NCBI GenBank assembly: GCA_029762595.1
Contig: JARVGJ010000001.1
Span: 62,001-126,000 of the forward strand
Reading direction: 5' to 3'
DNA length: 64,000 nucleotides
Origin: Methanolobus sp.
GTDB lineage: Archaea; Halobacteriota; Methanosarcinia; Methanosarcinales; Methanosarcinaceae
The position numbers were made by a program, and so were the translations under genes. Under the pieces are notes generated by a model. The model did no database searches and was not told the DNA's origin. It was given only the letters and a program-made list of their open reading frames with translations. Positions 8,381 through 16,911 of this stretch are shown piece by piece; position 1 is the first letter of the stretch, and each line of letters opens with the position of its first letter.

Positions 8381-9139
8381 TCACTTTGTCTGTTCTTTTA
8401 TTAGAGTTTTTAATATCCTGTCACGAAGAACATTAGTCTCAAGACTGGTCCTCTCACGTGGCCTGGGAAACTCAACCGGGATAATTTCTTTTATCTTACC
8501 CGGCCGGGCGCTCATCAGGACGATCTTATCTGCCAGAAAGACGGCCTCATCCACACTATGGGTTACAAAGAGTATAGTGATGTTCTTTTTTTGCCATATC
8601 TCAAGAAGTTCCTGCTGGAGTATATTGCGTGTCTGGGCATCCAGTGCTCCAAATGGTTCGTCCATAAGAAGCACGGAAGGTTCGTTGGCAAGAGCCCTGG
8701 CAATAGCTACCCTCTGCTTCATTCCGCCTGAGAGCTCATAGGGATAACTATTCCTGAATTGGGTGAGTCCCACCAGTTCAAGATATTTCTCAGCATCAAC
8801 AAGTGCATCTTTCTTTTTTATCCCGCGCATAACCGGGCCAAAGATAACGTTGTCCGTAACTGTTTTCCATGGGAACAGGGAATATTCCTGAAAGACCATA
8901 CCCCTGTCAGGACCAGGTCCTTTGATAACTTTGCCATCCAGATAGACTTCACCTTCGTCCGGCAGGTCAAGACCGGACATTATCCTGAGCAATGTTGTTT
9001 TACCACAGCCTGATGGACCGATGAAGCAAACGAATTCCTTATCGTCAATCTCAAGGCTCACATTATCCAGCGCAAGTGTGGAAGTATCCTTGTCCTTTAC
9101 AAACCTGCGGGAAACATTTCGCACTTTTACCATTCCCAT
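8381..9139 (-). CDS. ABC transporter ATP-binding protein, NitT/TauT (SsuB/TauB) type
   Basis: This 252-residue ATPase has Walker A GPSGCGKTTLL near residue 42, a Q-loop in VFQEYSLFPW, signature LSGGMKQR, Walker B VLLMDEPFGALD and the H-loop in FVTHSVDEAVFLAD. The sequence is typical of importers for nitrate, sulfonates, taurine or related anions. The permease stop codon directly abuts its ATG, so translation is coupled. It energises uptake through the adjacent permease and binding protein. Substrate is not determinable; a sulfur or organosulfonate compound is plausible in a methanogen. Confidence 0.93.
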   Translation of the reverse strand: MGMVKVRNVSRRFVKDKDTSTLALDNVSLEIDDKEFVCFIGPSGCGKTTLLRIMSGLDLPDEGEVYLDGKVIKGPGPDRGMVFQEYSLFPWKTVTDNVIFGPVMRGIKKKDALVDAEKYLELVGLTQFRNSYPYELSGGMKQRVAIARALANEPSVLLMDEPFGALDAQTRNILQQELLEIWQKKNITILFVTHSVDEAVFLADKIVLMSARPGKIKEIIPVEFPRPRERTSLETNVLRDRILKTLIKEQTK

Positions 9140-10075
9140 TTATATCACTACCCCTTTGCGCCATTTCAGGAGCCTGCCATCTATATAATAACGCAGCAAT
9201 CGATCAATTAGTAATCCCAAAAAGCCCAGGATTATCATGTATACCAGCACAAGATCCATGTTATGCAGGTAGTAATGATGCCATATCTTATAGCCAAGTC
9301 CGTACCTGCTAACACCGAACATCTCAGCAGCTACCAGGCACATCCATCCAACCCCCATAGCTATCCTGATACCTGCAGCAATTGAAGGCAGGGCGGAAGG
9401 AAGAGCCACATAACGTATCAGTTCATGGTCCTTGTTACAGCCCAGTACCTTTGCAGCCTCCACATAGACCCGGGAAACACTCTTAAAACCGGTAAAGGTA
9501 TTAATTATGATAGGGAAGACCGCACCTATGAATATCACAAAACCAGCTGCAAACGGGTTCAAACCTATCCATATGATAGCAAATGGGATCCATGCAAGCG
9601 GAGGGATAGGGCGTATGATCTCTATCAAAGGATCCACTAAGCGGTCAATTGTACGGAACCAGCCCATTATCATCCCCACAGGGATACCAATTAAAAGCGC
9701 TGAAACTAAACCTATGAGAAAATGCATTAAACTGTAAATAAGATCGATCACAAGAACAGGAAGCCTTATGTCAGGACCCGTAATAATACCAAACCTGGCA
9801 AGGATATCCATTACCAAAACCGGAAACTGAAAATCAATACCCAGTATACTTAATTGAGCATCCCTGGACAAGACATCCACAAATGCAAAGGTAACGTCAG
9901 TAAAACTTGGAAGAAAGAACTTGTTCTGCACAAAGTAAACAGCAATTATCTCCCATAGTAGTATTGCAGCAAAGATGGAAATTATTTCCATGCTTTTGTT
10001 GCGTATCGCAGAAGAGAAGACTGACATCAATCCTACACTTTTTTCAGTTAGTTCCTGCAAATGTTTTTTTATCAT
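9140..10075 (-). CDS. ABC transporter permease, NitT/TauT type
   Basis: This 311-residue membrane protein has six or more hydrophobic helices and the cytoplasmic EAA-like loop with VYVEAAKVLGCNKDHELIRY near residue 205, the contact site for the ATPase. The N-terminal part is longer than in a typical SsuC/TauC and holds a short internal echo, FPVLVMDIL and LPVLVIDLI about 20 residues apart, flanking RFGIITGPDI. It is the middle gene of the binding protein-permease-ATPase operon on the minus strand. Confidence 0.92.
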   Translation of the reverse strand: MIKKHLQELTEKSVGLMSVFSSAIRNKSMEIISIFAAILLWEIIAVYFVQNKFFLPSFTDVTFAFVDVLSRDAQLSILGIDFQFPVLVMDILARFGIITGPDIRLPVLVIDLIYSLMHFLIGLVSALLIGIPVGMIMGWFRTIDRLVDPLIEIIRPIPPLAWIPFAIIWIGLNPFAAGFVIFIGAVFPIIINTFTGFKSVSRVYVEAAKVLGCNKDHELIRYVALPSALPSIAAGIRIAMGVGWMCLVAAEMFGVSRYGLGYKIWHHYYLHNMDLVLVYMIILGFLGLLIDRLLRYYIDGRLLKWRKGVVI

Positions 10076-10166
10076 GTAGCCCCCGTTGCTGGAGATAATA
10101 AGCTTTGGATAAACAATAGAAATGACAGCTTATTATTTAAGTTATTTTCAAAAAAGGAAAAAAAGA

Positions 10167-11186
10167 TTATTGATCCAGAGTGTTGTAAAAGCTCAGATCA
10201 AATATATCATCCTGTGTAAGAGGACTGCTTATGTATCCCAGTTCGTACTGAACCTGCGCATACTCCACTGTGGAGTCGACTATCAGGTTAGGGTCAGCTA
10301 TCCAGGAACCATCCCATTCTTCCAGTGACTTCTTTACAAGTTCTACATCCCATTCCTGATCATCGGCATATATCTGTGCCGCTTCATCCATGTTCTCAGC
10401 ATTGTATTCCGTCGCACGTATATGAGTCTCTACTATCTGGCTGACTATTTCGGGGTGATCACGTATCAAGTTCCCGCTTACTGCAATGACACAGCAAGCA
10501 TGGTCGTTAAGCATTGAACCGGAAGAGACAACTGACCTGGCAACACCATTGTTTTCGATCATTGCAGGAGCAGGATGTGGAAGGAAGACTGCATCGACCT
10601 GACCTGCAGTGATAGCAGTCATTGCATCACCAGGACCCATGCCAAGTATCTGTACATCCGTTTCCGGATCAAGACCGTTCTCTTTCAGCCAGTTCCTGAG
10701 TATAGTATCCTGTATGGTCCCTGGAGGGAAAGTTGCGATCTTAAGACCTTTCAGATCTGCAGGGGTTTCATATGGATGATCATTGTGCACTACAATATCT
10801 GAGCCCTGTGTCTGGACTGCAGCTACGATCTTTGCATCCAGACCACTTGAAAGAGCTGCTATCACCGGTGCGGCACCGACATAGGCAACCTGTATATCCC
10901 CTGCAAGCATTGCCTGCATTTCAGGTGCACCTGTTGGGAAAAGACGGTCATCTACAGTCTTTACTCCATATGGTGCAAGGTCCTCAGCCCACCAGCCTTT
11001 TTCCCTTGCAGTGATATATGCTATCTGATGGGTACTTGGCTGGTAACCAAAAGTTATCTTCTGTATACCGTCTGCTTGTTCACTATCGGTTGTTCTATCA
11101 GTGCATCCTGAAATAAATACTGCCATGATAAGAACAATGACAAAAAATAAAGTTGAAGCTAATTTAAATGTATTTTTGTGATTCAT
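10167..11186 (-). CDS. ABC substrate-binding lipoprotein, NitT/TauT (SsuA/NMT1-like)
   Basis: This 339-residue protein has a lipoprotein signal with a lipobox ending at Cys28 (AVFISGC), then an SsuA/THI5-like periplasmic-binding fold: ITFGYQPSTHQIAYITAREK, YVGAAPVIAALSSG, DLKGLKIATFPPGTIQD and ITAGQVDAVFLPHPAP. It should be anchored outside the membrane and hand an anionic or small organic substrate to the permease. It is the first gene of the operon and is divergent from an HTH regulator, from which it is separated by 165 bases that probably carry both promoters. Confidence 0.92.
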   Translation of the reverse strand: MNHKNTFKLASTLFFVIVLIMAVFISGCTDRTTDSEQADGIQKITFGYQPSTHQIAYITAREKGWWAEDLAPYGVKTVDDRLFPTGAPEMQAMLAGDIQVAYVGAAPVIAALSSGLDAKIVAAVQTQGSDIVVHNDHPYETPADLKGLKIATFPPGTIQDTILRNWLKENGLDPETDVQILGMGPGDAMTAITAGQVDAVFLPHPAPAMIENNGVARSVVSSGSMLNDHACCVIAVSGNLIRDHPEIVSQIVETHIRATEYNAENMDEAAQIYADDQEWDVELVKKSLEEWDGSWIADPNLIVDSTVEYAQVQYELGYISSPLTQDDIFDLSFYNTLDQ

Positions 11187-11296
11187 ATTACCACCTGGTT
11201 TATGTTCAGATAATCTGAAAGCATGACCCTATATATTATATATATTTCCACATTTCGTACCAGAGATGACCCAAAAGTATTAATCCATGATATAGC

Positions 11297-11322
11297 TTAA
11301 CCTTAAAAGGATGATTAACCTT
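11297..11322. promoter_or_regulatory. Direct repeats TTAACCTT x2 in the regulator/ABC divergent region
   Basis: TTAACCTT occurs at 11297-11304 and again at 11315-11322, about two helical turns apart, just before the HTH regulator gene. The first copy runs into the partly palindromic CCTTAAAAGG. A strong AT stretch near 11233-11250 should serve the divergent ABC promoter. This is a candidate operator for the neighbouring regulator. Confidence 0.35.
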
Positions 11323-11351
11323 GGAAGAATGTAAATATAGGGTGTGCGGAG

Positions 11352-11873
11352 ATGAATGCTGCGGAGAAAATAATAGATGCTGTTTTTGAATCAGATGACG
11401 ATTTCAGGAAAGTGCTTTCCATTACCATAAAAGAAGATATGAATATGAACGTGGCAGAATTTGCCGAGCATGCGGATATCCCTGCAAGTACTCTGTATAA
11501 GATAATGTCGGGAAAAAGAGAGCCAAATGTCAAGACGCTCAGGCAGATAATAAAGACCGTAAAGAGGCTTAAAGGATCGGAAAAGGGCGAGTTTATCGCC
11601 GTCATTGCTGCCAGGCCGGTACTTGACAATATCAGCGAAACAAAAAGGAAGATATGTGGGAGCCTGTGTACTATAAGGGAATACTCCGCAACTTCCATGG
11701 AAGAGGCAATAATTGCTGCGATACGTGCTGAAAGGGATGGTGCGAAAGCGCTTGTGTGTGCACCTATAGTAAGCCCTACTGTGGAGAAGATATTAAGGAT
11801 ACCCGTTGCCACTATAATGCCAAAGAACAGCCTTCTTGAAGCTATAGAGAACGTGGCAAAAAAAATAAATTAA
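11352..11873 (+). CDS. HTH transcriptional regulator with C-terminal effector-like domain
   Basis: The 173 residues begin with a helical segment and then an XRE-like helix-turn-helix at about residues 33-60 (MNVAEFAEHADIPASTLYKI, followed by SGKREPNVKTLRQI). The C-terminal 85 residues (EEAIIAAIRAERDGAKALVC, PIVSPTVEKILRIPVATIMP) resemble a compact alpha/beta sensor domain. The gene is divergent from the NitT/TauT ABC operon, so it most likely controls that transporter in response to its substrate; this is inference from position. It has no membrane segment. Confidence 0.8.
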   Translation: MNAAEKIIDAVFESDDDFRKVLSITIKEDMNMNVAEFAEHADIPASTLYKIMSGKREPNVKTLRQIIKTVKRLKGSEKGEFIAVIAARPVLDNISETKRKICGSLCTIREYSATSMEEAIIAAIRAERDGAKALVCAPIVSPTVEKILRIPVATIMPKNSLLEAIENVAKKIN

Positions 11874-11942
11874 AACAGCAGAAGAGCCAGAATATTTACA
11901 ACCTGGATTATAAAAATTAAAATTGAAAGTAAAAATAAAAGG

Positions 11943-14900
11943 TTAGCGGAGGTTTCCGACCAACTCTTTTATTGCCTCGATAGCCTCGGCCACTTTTGCC
12001 TGTGCAATTTCAACGGTCCATCCGCCTGCTGTGAACAGATAAGCAATTCCGCCCACTGCTGCCAGAGCAATTGCCCCAAGAACGTACCACACTGTGCCTG
12101 ATCTCTCAAATACCTCATAAGTGGTACTAAGGCCACCGACTTCTACTTTATATGTTCCGGGTTCCTGCTCCTTGTGTTTGAACTCAATGGTAGTGGATTC
12201 CTCCATTGCAAGACTTACAAGCTGTGAATCAACCACAACATCATTGATCTTAAGGTCCACTGTGTATTCACCATCTGCAGTACCTGTGTTGGTTACATCC
12301 ACAGTGATAGTAGCTTCTTTACCCTGTCTTATTTCAAGAGGGGATATCTCCAGATCGGTGAATGTGAATTTGGCAGCAAGTTCGTTCACCCTCAGATCAA
12401 GCTCTGCGTCCACCATACCTGATCGTGTTGCCTTCAGTTTGTGAACTCCGGCCTCTGTTGCAGTATAAGTGACAGTGCCTTCACTGCCTGTGGTGCCAAT
12501 AATCTTTCCATTATAAGTGACCTCAGCCCCGGAGATGCCATCCCCGCCTATTGCCTTGATCACAAATATTGTCATGGAAGTACCTTCGTATACCTCAGAA
12601 GGAGATACTTCTATGCTCATCTTTTTGGTCTCATCATCCGGGGATATCACCTCAAGTGAAGTGCTTCCTGAAACAAAATTATCCTTTTCAGCTGTGACCG
12701 TGTAGGTTCCAACAGTTGAAGCCGTGTAAGTGACCCTGCCTTCGTCATCGGTTTTTCCTATTGTGTTGCTTCCGATCTTTACTGTGGCATCACTAACAGA
12801 GGCACCACGGGATGTAACAGTGACAATTACCTCTTCTCCCCTAATGACTACAGAGTTATCAATTTTTACACTCAGAGACTGGGAAGGCGCAGTAGTGACT
12901 GAAACATATGGGTAGTATCGCACAGTATTGGAGTCATCTGCCACCTTGATATTAATATCTCCCATCAGGGAAATTGACCTGTCCCTTGTCAAAGTGATAG
13001 AATCCTTGTTTTCCATCACAATAGCATTTGAATCGAATGTCTTGACTTCCATTCTTCCAAAGGTATCCCCGCTTTCAAGCTCAATATAATCCTCAGATAT
13101 CTGGAATATACCCTGGATGAAGACAGCATTTGTTTCTGTTCCCCTGAATATGGAATCAAAGTGGATTGCAATTATTGGGACCTTGTCTGAACCAAGCTCT
13201 TCCTCATAGCCATAGGTACCACTTCCCGAAACAATATCACTGTCAACCTCTTTGCCATCCTTTGCAAGGGTCACCCAGACATTGTTCCCGTTTACATCGA
13301 CCTCTACTATGTTAAGTCTGTATCCTTCCTCAAGAACAAGTGATGAACCGGAATATACCGATTTTTTATCATCCTCATCAATGAGCACCTTTGAGAGTTT
13401 TCCAGTGGCTATAAGACTGACAGGACTGCCCCCTGTTATTGAATTGGATGTGTTTGTAGTGTATCCTGCGAAGTATTTCTCAGCCATGAAACCAATGACA
13501 TCATACCTGCCCCAGCCTGACCGCTCAAATAGAACTTCTTCCGGATTACTTGTGTACACCAGATCATTTATGGTTCTGCCTGATATGCTTTTCAATTCGA
13601 GCTTTTCAGTCTGTATACCTTCGTCTATATCATAATAGAAACCTTCAAAGTTTAATGGAGTCCATGTGAATTCGTCATTTCCTTCCACAACAGTACCACG
13701 TAGCTCATATGTGCCTGGTTCCGACATATCAACAAATGGCGCAAAACGCAGGTCATTAGAATCAGCAACTATGAAGTTGATCTTACCCATAATAGGAACG
13801 GTCCTGCCTTTGGTAAGGGAGAAAGAACCATCGTTCTTCATCTCAATATATGTTGAATCAAATCCGGTGACTTCCATCTTGCCGTATTTTTCACCACCCT
13901 CTAACTCGACGTAGTCTTCAGATATCTGGAATATACCCTGGATGAAGACAGCATTTGTTTCAGTTCCCCTGAAGATGGAATCGAAGTTAACTATGATAAT
14001 CGGAACTTCTTCAGAACCAAGCTCTTTTTCAAATATATATGGAGTGTTTGCGGAAATAACATCACTGTCAAGCTCGTTACCGCCTTTTGTCAGGGTAATA
14101 AATACATTATTACCATTCACATCGATCTCAACGATATTAAGCCTGTAACCATCCTCAAGGATAAGGGATGAGCCGGAGAAAACCGATTGCCGACTGTCAT
14201 CATCAAGAAGTACTTTGGTAAGGATCCCAGATGATATGAGACTGGCAGGACTGACTCCGGCGATAGATGTAGTTGCCGTATATCCTGCGAAATACTTCTC
14301 GGCCATGAAACCAATGACATCATACTTACCCCAGCCGCTATGTTCAAAGCCGGATTCCACAGGTCTGGTGGTGTACACAAGATCCCTGTTAGCTATAGTA
14401 CTTCCTGAAGAGGGAATCGTTATTTCCATCGTTTCAGAGCTGAATCCCGAATCCAGATCATAGAAGAAACCAGAGAAACTCTTTGCATTCCATGTATATT
14501 TATATGACTGGTCTGCATTCTCGTCCCAGATACGATCACCTGTTAAATAGGTTTTTGAGCGGACAGTTATTGTTTTACTTGCACTGTCAGGACCGTCGGC
14601 ATTGCTTGCTGTAAGTGTAACATTGTAAGTGCCCGTGGAAGTAAATGTGTGCACAGGATTCTGAGACGTAGAATCCACAGTTCCATCGTTGTTGAAGTCC
14701 CATGCCCAGGAAGTCGGACTGTTTGTCGAAGTATCATTGAACTGGACCGTTAGAGACACTGGGCCTTCTGTCACATTTGTTGTGAAAGAGGCAACCGGAG
14801 GCGTCGGTGAAGGGATCGTGACAGTTATGAAATCGGTCTTAGTTTCAACATCACTCAGAGTACCATTTACAGCTATCAAAGAAACAGTATAATTTCCGGG

Positions 14901-15665
14901 TGAATTGTAAGTATAAACAGGGTTTTGTGATGTAGAATCATTTGTACCGTCATTATTAAAGTCCCAGTACCATTCAGTGACGTTAGTAGACGCATCGGTG
15001 AATTGAACAGTAAGTGGAGCATCACCGGAAGTGATATTAGCTGTAAAATCGGCAGTTGGCGTCATCACAAGGGGTACTGAGTTTACAGTTATGAAATCTG
15101 TCTTAGTTTCAACATCACTCAGAGTACCATTTACAGCTATCAAAGAAACAGTATAATTTCCGGGTGAATTGTAAGTATAAACAGGGTTTTGCGATGTGGA
15201 ATCATTTGTACCGTCATTATTAAAGTCCCAGTACCATTTAGTGACGTTAGTAGACGCATCGGTGAATTGAACAGTAAACGGAGCATCACCGGAAGTGGTA
15301 TTAGCTGTAAAATCGGCAGTTGGCGTCATCACAGGGGGTACTGAATTTACAGTTATGAAATTTGTCTTAGTTTCAACATCACTCTGAGTACCATTTACAG
15401 CTGTCAGAACAACAGTATAAGTTCCGGGAGAATTGTAAATATAAACAGCGTTTTGTGATGTAGAATCATTGGTACCGTCATTATTAAAGTCCCAGTACCA
15501 TTCAGTGGCATTAATAGAAGCATCGGTAAATTGAACAGTAAGTGGAGCATCACCAGAAGTGGTATTCGCAGTAAAGTTTGCAGTGACATTTGCAGCAGAA
15601 ACAACGCTACTAAATAGGAATATTAATGATAGTGCAATTAATATCAATTTGAATTTTTTAAACAT
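11943..15665 (-). CDS. S-layer-like cell-surface protein with PKD repeats, duplicated S-layer domains and C-terminal anchor
   Basis: This 1240-residue secreted protein starts at ATG 15665, chosen for its signal peptide (FKLILIALSLIFLFSSVVSA) and the AAGGAAGG ribosome site. In order it shows three near-identical 88-residue PKD domains with a WYWDFNNDGTNDSTSQNPVY core, a fourth divergent PKD, then two copies of the Methanosarcinales S-layer domain. The paired motifs are HSGWGKYDVIGFMAEKYFAG and RSGWGRYDVIGFMAEKYFAG, each followed by IFRGTETNAVFIQGIFQISE. Two Ig-like domains, a CARDB-like domain, one transmembrane helix near residue 1210 and a short cytoplasmic tail complete it. It should lie in or on the S-layer; the PKD array suggests adhesion. 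Confidence 0.9.
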   Translation of the reverse strand: MFKKFKLILIALSLIFLFSSVVSAANVTANFTANTTSGDAPLTVQFTDASINATEWYWDFNNDGTNDSTSQNAVYIYNSPGTYTVVLTAVNGTQSDVETKTNFITVNSVPPVMTPTADFTANTTSGDAPFTVQFTDASTNVTKWYWDFNNDGTNDSTSQNPVYTYNSPGNYTVSLIAVNGTLSDVETKTDFITVNSVPLVMTPTADFTANITSGDAPLTVQFTDASTNVTEWYWDFNNDGTNDSTSQNPVYTYNSPGNYTVSLIAVNGTLSDVETKTDFITVTIPSPTPPVASFTTNVTEGPVSLTVQFNDTSTNSPTSWAWDFNNDGTVDSTSQNPVHTFTSTGTYNVTLTASNADGPDSASKTITVRSKTYLTGDRIWDENADQSYKYTWNAKSFSGFFYDLDSGFSSETMEITIPSSGSTIANRDLVYTTRPVESGFEHSGWGKYDVIGFMAEKYFAGYTATTSIAGVSPASLISSGILTKVLLDDDSRQSVFSGSSLILEDGYRLNIVEIDVNGNNVFITLTKGGNELDSDVISANTPYIFEKELGSEEVPIIIVNFDSIFRGTETNAVFIQGIFQISEDYVELEGGEKYGKMEVTGFDSTYIEMKNDGSFSLTKGRTVPIMGKINFIVADSNDLRFAPFVDMSEPGTYELRGTVVEGNDEFTWTPLNFEGFYYDIDEGIQTEKLELKSISGRTINDLVYTSNPEEVLFERSGWGRYDVIGFMAEKYFAGYTTNTSNSITGGSPVSLIATGKLSKVLIDEDDKKSVYSGSSLVLEEGYRLNIVEVDVNGNNVWVTLAKDGKEVDSDIVSGSGTYGYEEELGSDKVPIIAIHFDSIFRGTETNAVFIQGIFQISEDYIELESGDTFGRMEVKTFDSNAIVMENKDSITLTRDRSISLMGDINIKVADDSNTVRYYPYVSVTTAPSQSLSVKIDNSVVIRGEEVIVTVTSRGASVSDATVKIGSNTIGKTDDEGRVTYTASTVGTYTVTAEKDNFVSGSTSLEVISPDDETKKMSIEVSPSEVYEGTSMTIFVIKAIGGDGISGAEVTYNGKIIGTTGSEGTVTYTATEAGVHKLKATRSGMVDAELDLRVNELAAKFTFTDLEISPLEIRQGKEATITVDVTNTGTADGEYTVDLKINDVVVDSQLVSLAMEESTTIEFKHKEQEPGTYKVEVGGLSTTYEVFERSGTVWYVLGAIALAAVGGIAYLFTAGGWTVEIAQAKVAEAIEAIKELVGNLR
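14824..15615 (-). repeat. Three tandem 264-bp repeats encoding PKD domains
   Basis: The same sequence recurs with an exact 264-bp (88-codon) period: the anchor GTTATGAAAT occurs at 14824, 15088 and 15352. The first two units are almost identical; the third (N-terminal in the protein) has more differences. Such in-frame repeats can expand or contract by recombination, changing how far the protein projects from the cell. Confidence 0.85.
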
Positions 15666-15676
15666 TATAAACCTTC

Positions 15677-15703
15677 CTTGAATTAAATTAACTTGAATTA
15701 AAT
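15677..15703 (-). promoter_or_regulatory. 12-bp direct repeats in the S-layer gene promoter/leader
   Basis: CTTGAATTAAAT (plus strand) occurs at 15677-15688 and 15692-15703, 15 bases apart, within the 62 bases between thiL and the surface-protein start. On the coding strand it reads ATTTAATTCAAG and includes TATA-like sequence. It may be the promoter or a regulator site for the surface protein. Confidence 0.35.
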
Positions 15704-15727
15704 ATCGTAAACTAATCCTGCCTAATC

Positions 15728-16720
15728 CTAGGCTCCTAATTGTAGATAACCTTTTCGATTTATCGTCAGGATTTTTCCGTTTCGGGACGTAAGGACGATA
15801 CCAGCTTCCTGAGAAACTACCTCGCCTATAACATTTAAGTAACATGCGCTTTGGGCAGCCTCAAGCATAGAGGGGGAGACCGTGAACAGCAGTTCGAAAT
15901 CGCCGCCTGTGTAAAGTGCCAATTCTGTAAGTGATCCGGGATCAGATGTGATAAATTCAGAGATCTCCTGCTGTATGGGCAGAGATGCTTCATCTATCAG
16001 GAAACCTACTCCGTTAAGATCTGCAAGATCATGGAGGGACATGGCAAGACCATCGCTCGTATCCATCATACATGTCACAGCACCTGACTTTGCAAGCTTC
16101 ATTGCCTCATTGACACGGGGAATGGGCGTGATCAGTTTGTTGAGAAGACTGTCCGGAATATCAATACCATGTTCAATAGCATGAAGTGCAGCTCCGGCGG
16201 AGCCTGCAAGACCTGTCACACAGACCTTATCACCCACCCTGGCACCTTTACGGGTCAGCATTTCTGACTTTCGTACCCGTCCAAGTGCTGTGCCGGTGAT
16301 AGTCAGCTCATCATGGGTATCAATATCCCCACCTATTACCGAAGTACCGCAGAACCTGGCACAATCATCCATGCCCTTGCAGATATCTTCGACAAATGAA
16401 AGATCGGTATCTTTGGAAAAGCCCATGGCTGAGAGATAACCCACGGGTCGCGCACCCATTGATGCCACGTCACTGAAATTGACTGCAGCCGACATCCAGC
16501 CTATCTGCCAGGGGGTCATCTGTGGTGGAAAATCCGTTTTCCGGTGCAACATGTCCGTTGTTATCACCATGCACTCATCTTCGGAAATATCGATGACAGC
16601 ACAGTCATCAGTTCCCGAACCTATGAGAACATCAGGATTACAGCCGCTATTAAAGATAGCCGATATGAGCTTTATAAGTGGACGCTCGCCGATCCCGGAT
16701 ACAGGAATAGGAGTATTCAT
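15728..16720 (-). CDS. thiL: Thiamine-monophosphate kinase
   Basis: This 330-residue protein of the PurM/ThiL (AIRS) superfamily has GSGTDDCAVIDI near residue 35, TTDMLHRKTDFPP, the Mg-binding NFSDVASMGARPVGYLSA segment, VIGGDIDTHDELTITGTALG and MMDTSDGLAMSLHDLA, all ThiL motifs. It phosphorylates thiamine phosphate to thiamine diphosphate with ATP in the cytoplasm. The length matches the family. It is a single gene between the surface protein and the DUF4349 lipoprotein, on the same strand as both. Confidence 0.94.
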   Translation of the reverse strand: MNTPIPVSGIGERPLIKLISAIFNSGCNPDVLIGSGTDDCAVIDISEDECMVITTDMLHRKTDFPPQMTPWQIGWMSAAVNFSDVASMGARPVGYLSAMGFSKDTDLSFVEDICKGMDDCARFCGTSVIGGDIDTHDELTITGTALGRVRKSEMLTRKGARVGDKVCVTGLAGSAGAALHAIEHGIDIPDSLLNKLITPIPRVNEAMKLAKSGAVTCMMDTSDGLAMSLHDLADLNGVGFLIDEASLPIQQEISEFITSDPGSLTELALYTGGDFELLFTVSPSMLEAAQSACYLNVIGEVVSQEAGIVLTSRNGKILTINRKGYLQLGA

Positions 16721-16813
16721 ATTTAACCTGCTATTTTGATGTCATATATAGTTACTTAACACTGTAGAGATGCTTTAGAGATGATGAAGCAATGGAACGT
16801 TTTGGTAGTAAAT

Positions 16814-16873
16814 AATCTTTTTTCATACCAAAATAACAATGCTAATCTTTTTTCAGACCAAACTAACAATGCT
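16814..16873. repeat. Two tandem 30-bp repeats
   Basis: A 30-bp unit beginning AATCTTTTTTCA and ending TAACAATGCT occurs at 16814-16843 and 16844-16873 with only two differences. It lies between the end of the DUF4349 gene and the start of thiL, both on the minus strand, so it is in the 3' end of one transcript and upstream of the other. On the minus strand the A-runs give no obvious terminator. Confidence 0.8.
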
Positions 16874-16911
16874 TTTCACATAAATAAAAGGAGTAGACAG
16901 GGCAGCAAAAG

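Noticed and set aside
15666-15845. 60-codon N-terminal extension of the S-layer gene frame
   Set aside because: It lacks a ribosome site, overlaps thiL, and would bury the clear signal peptide at ATG 15665.
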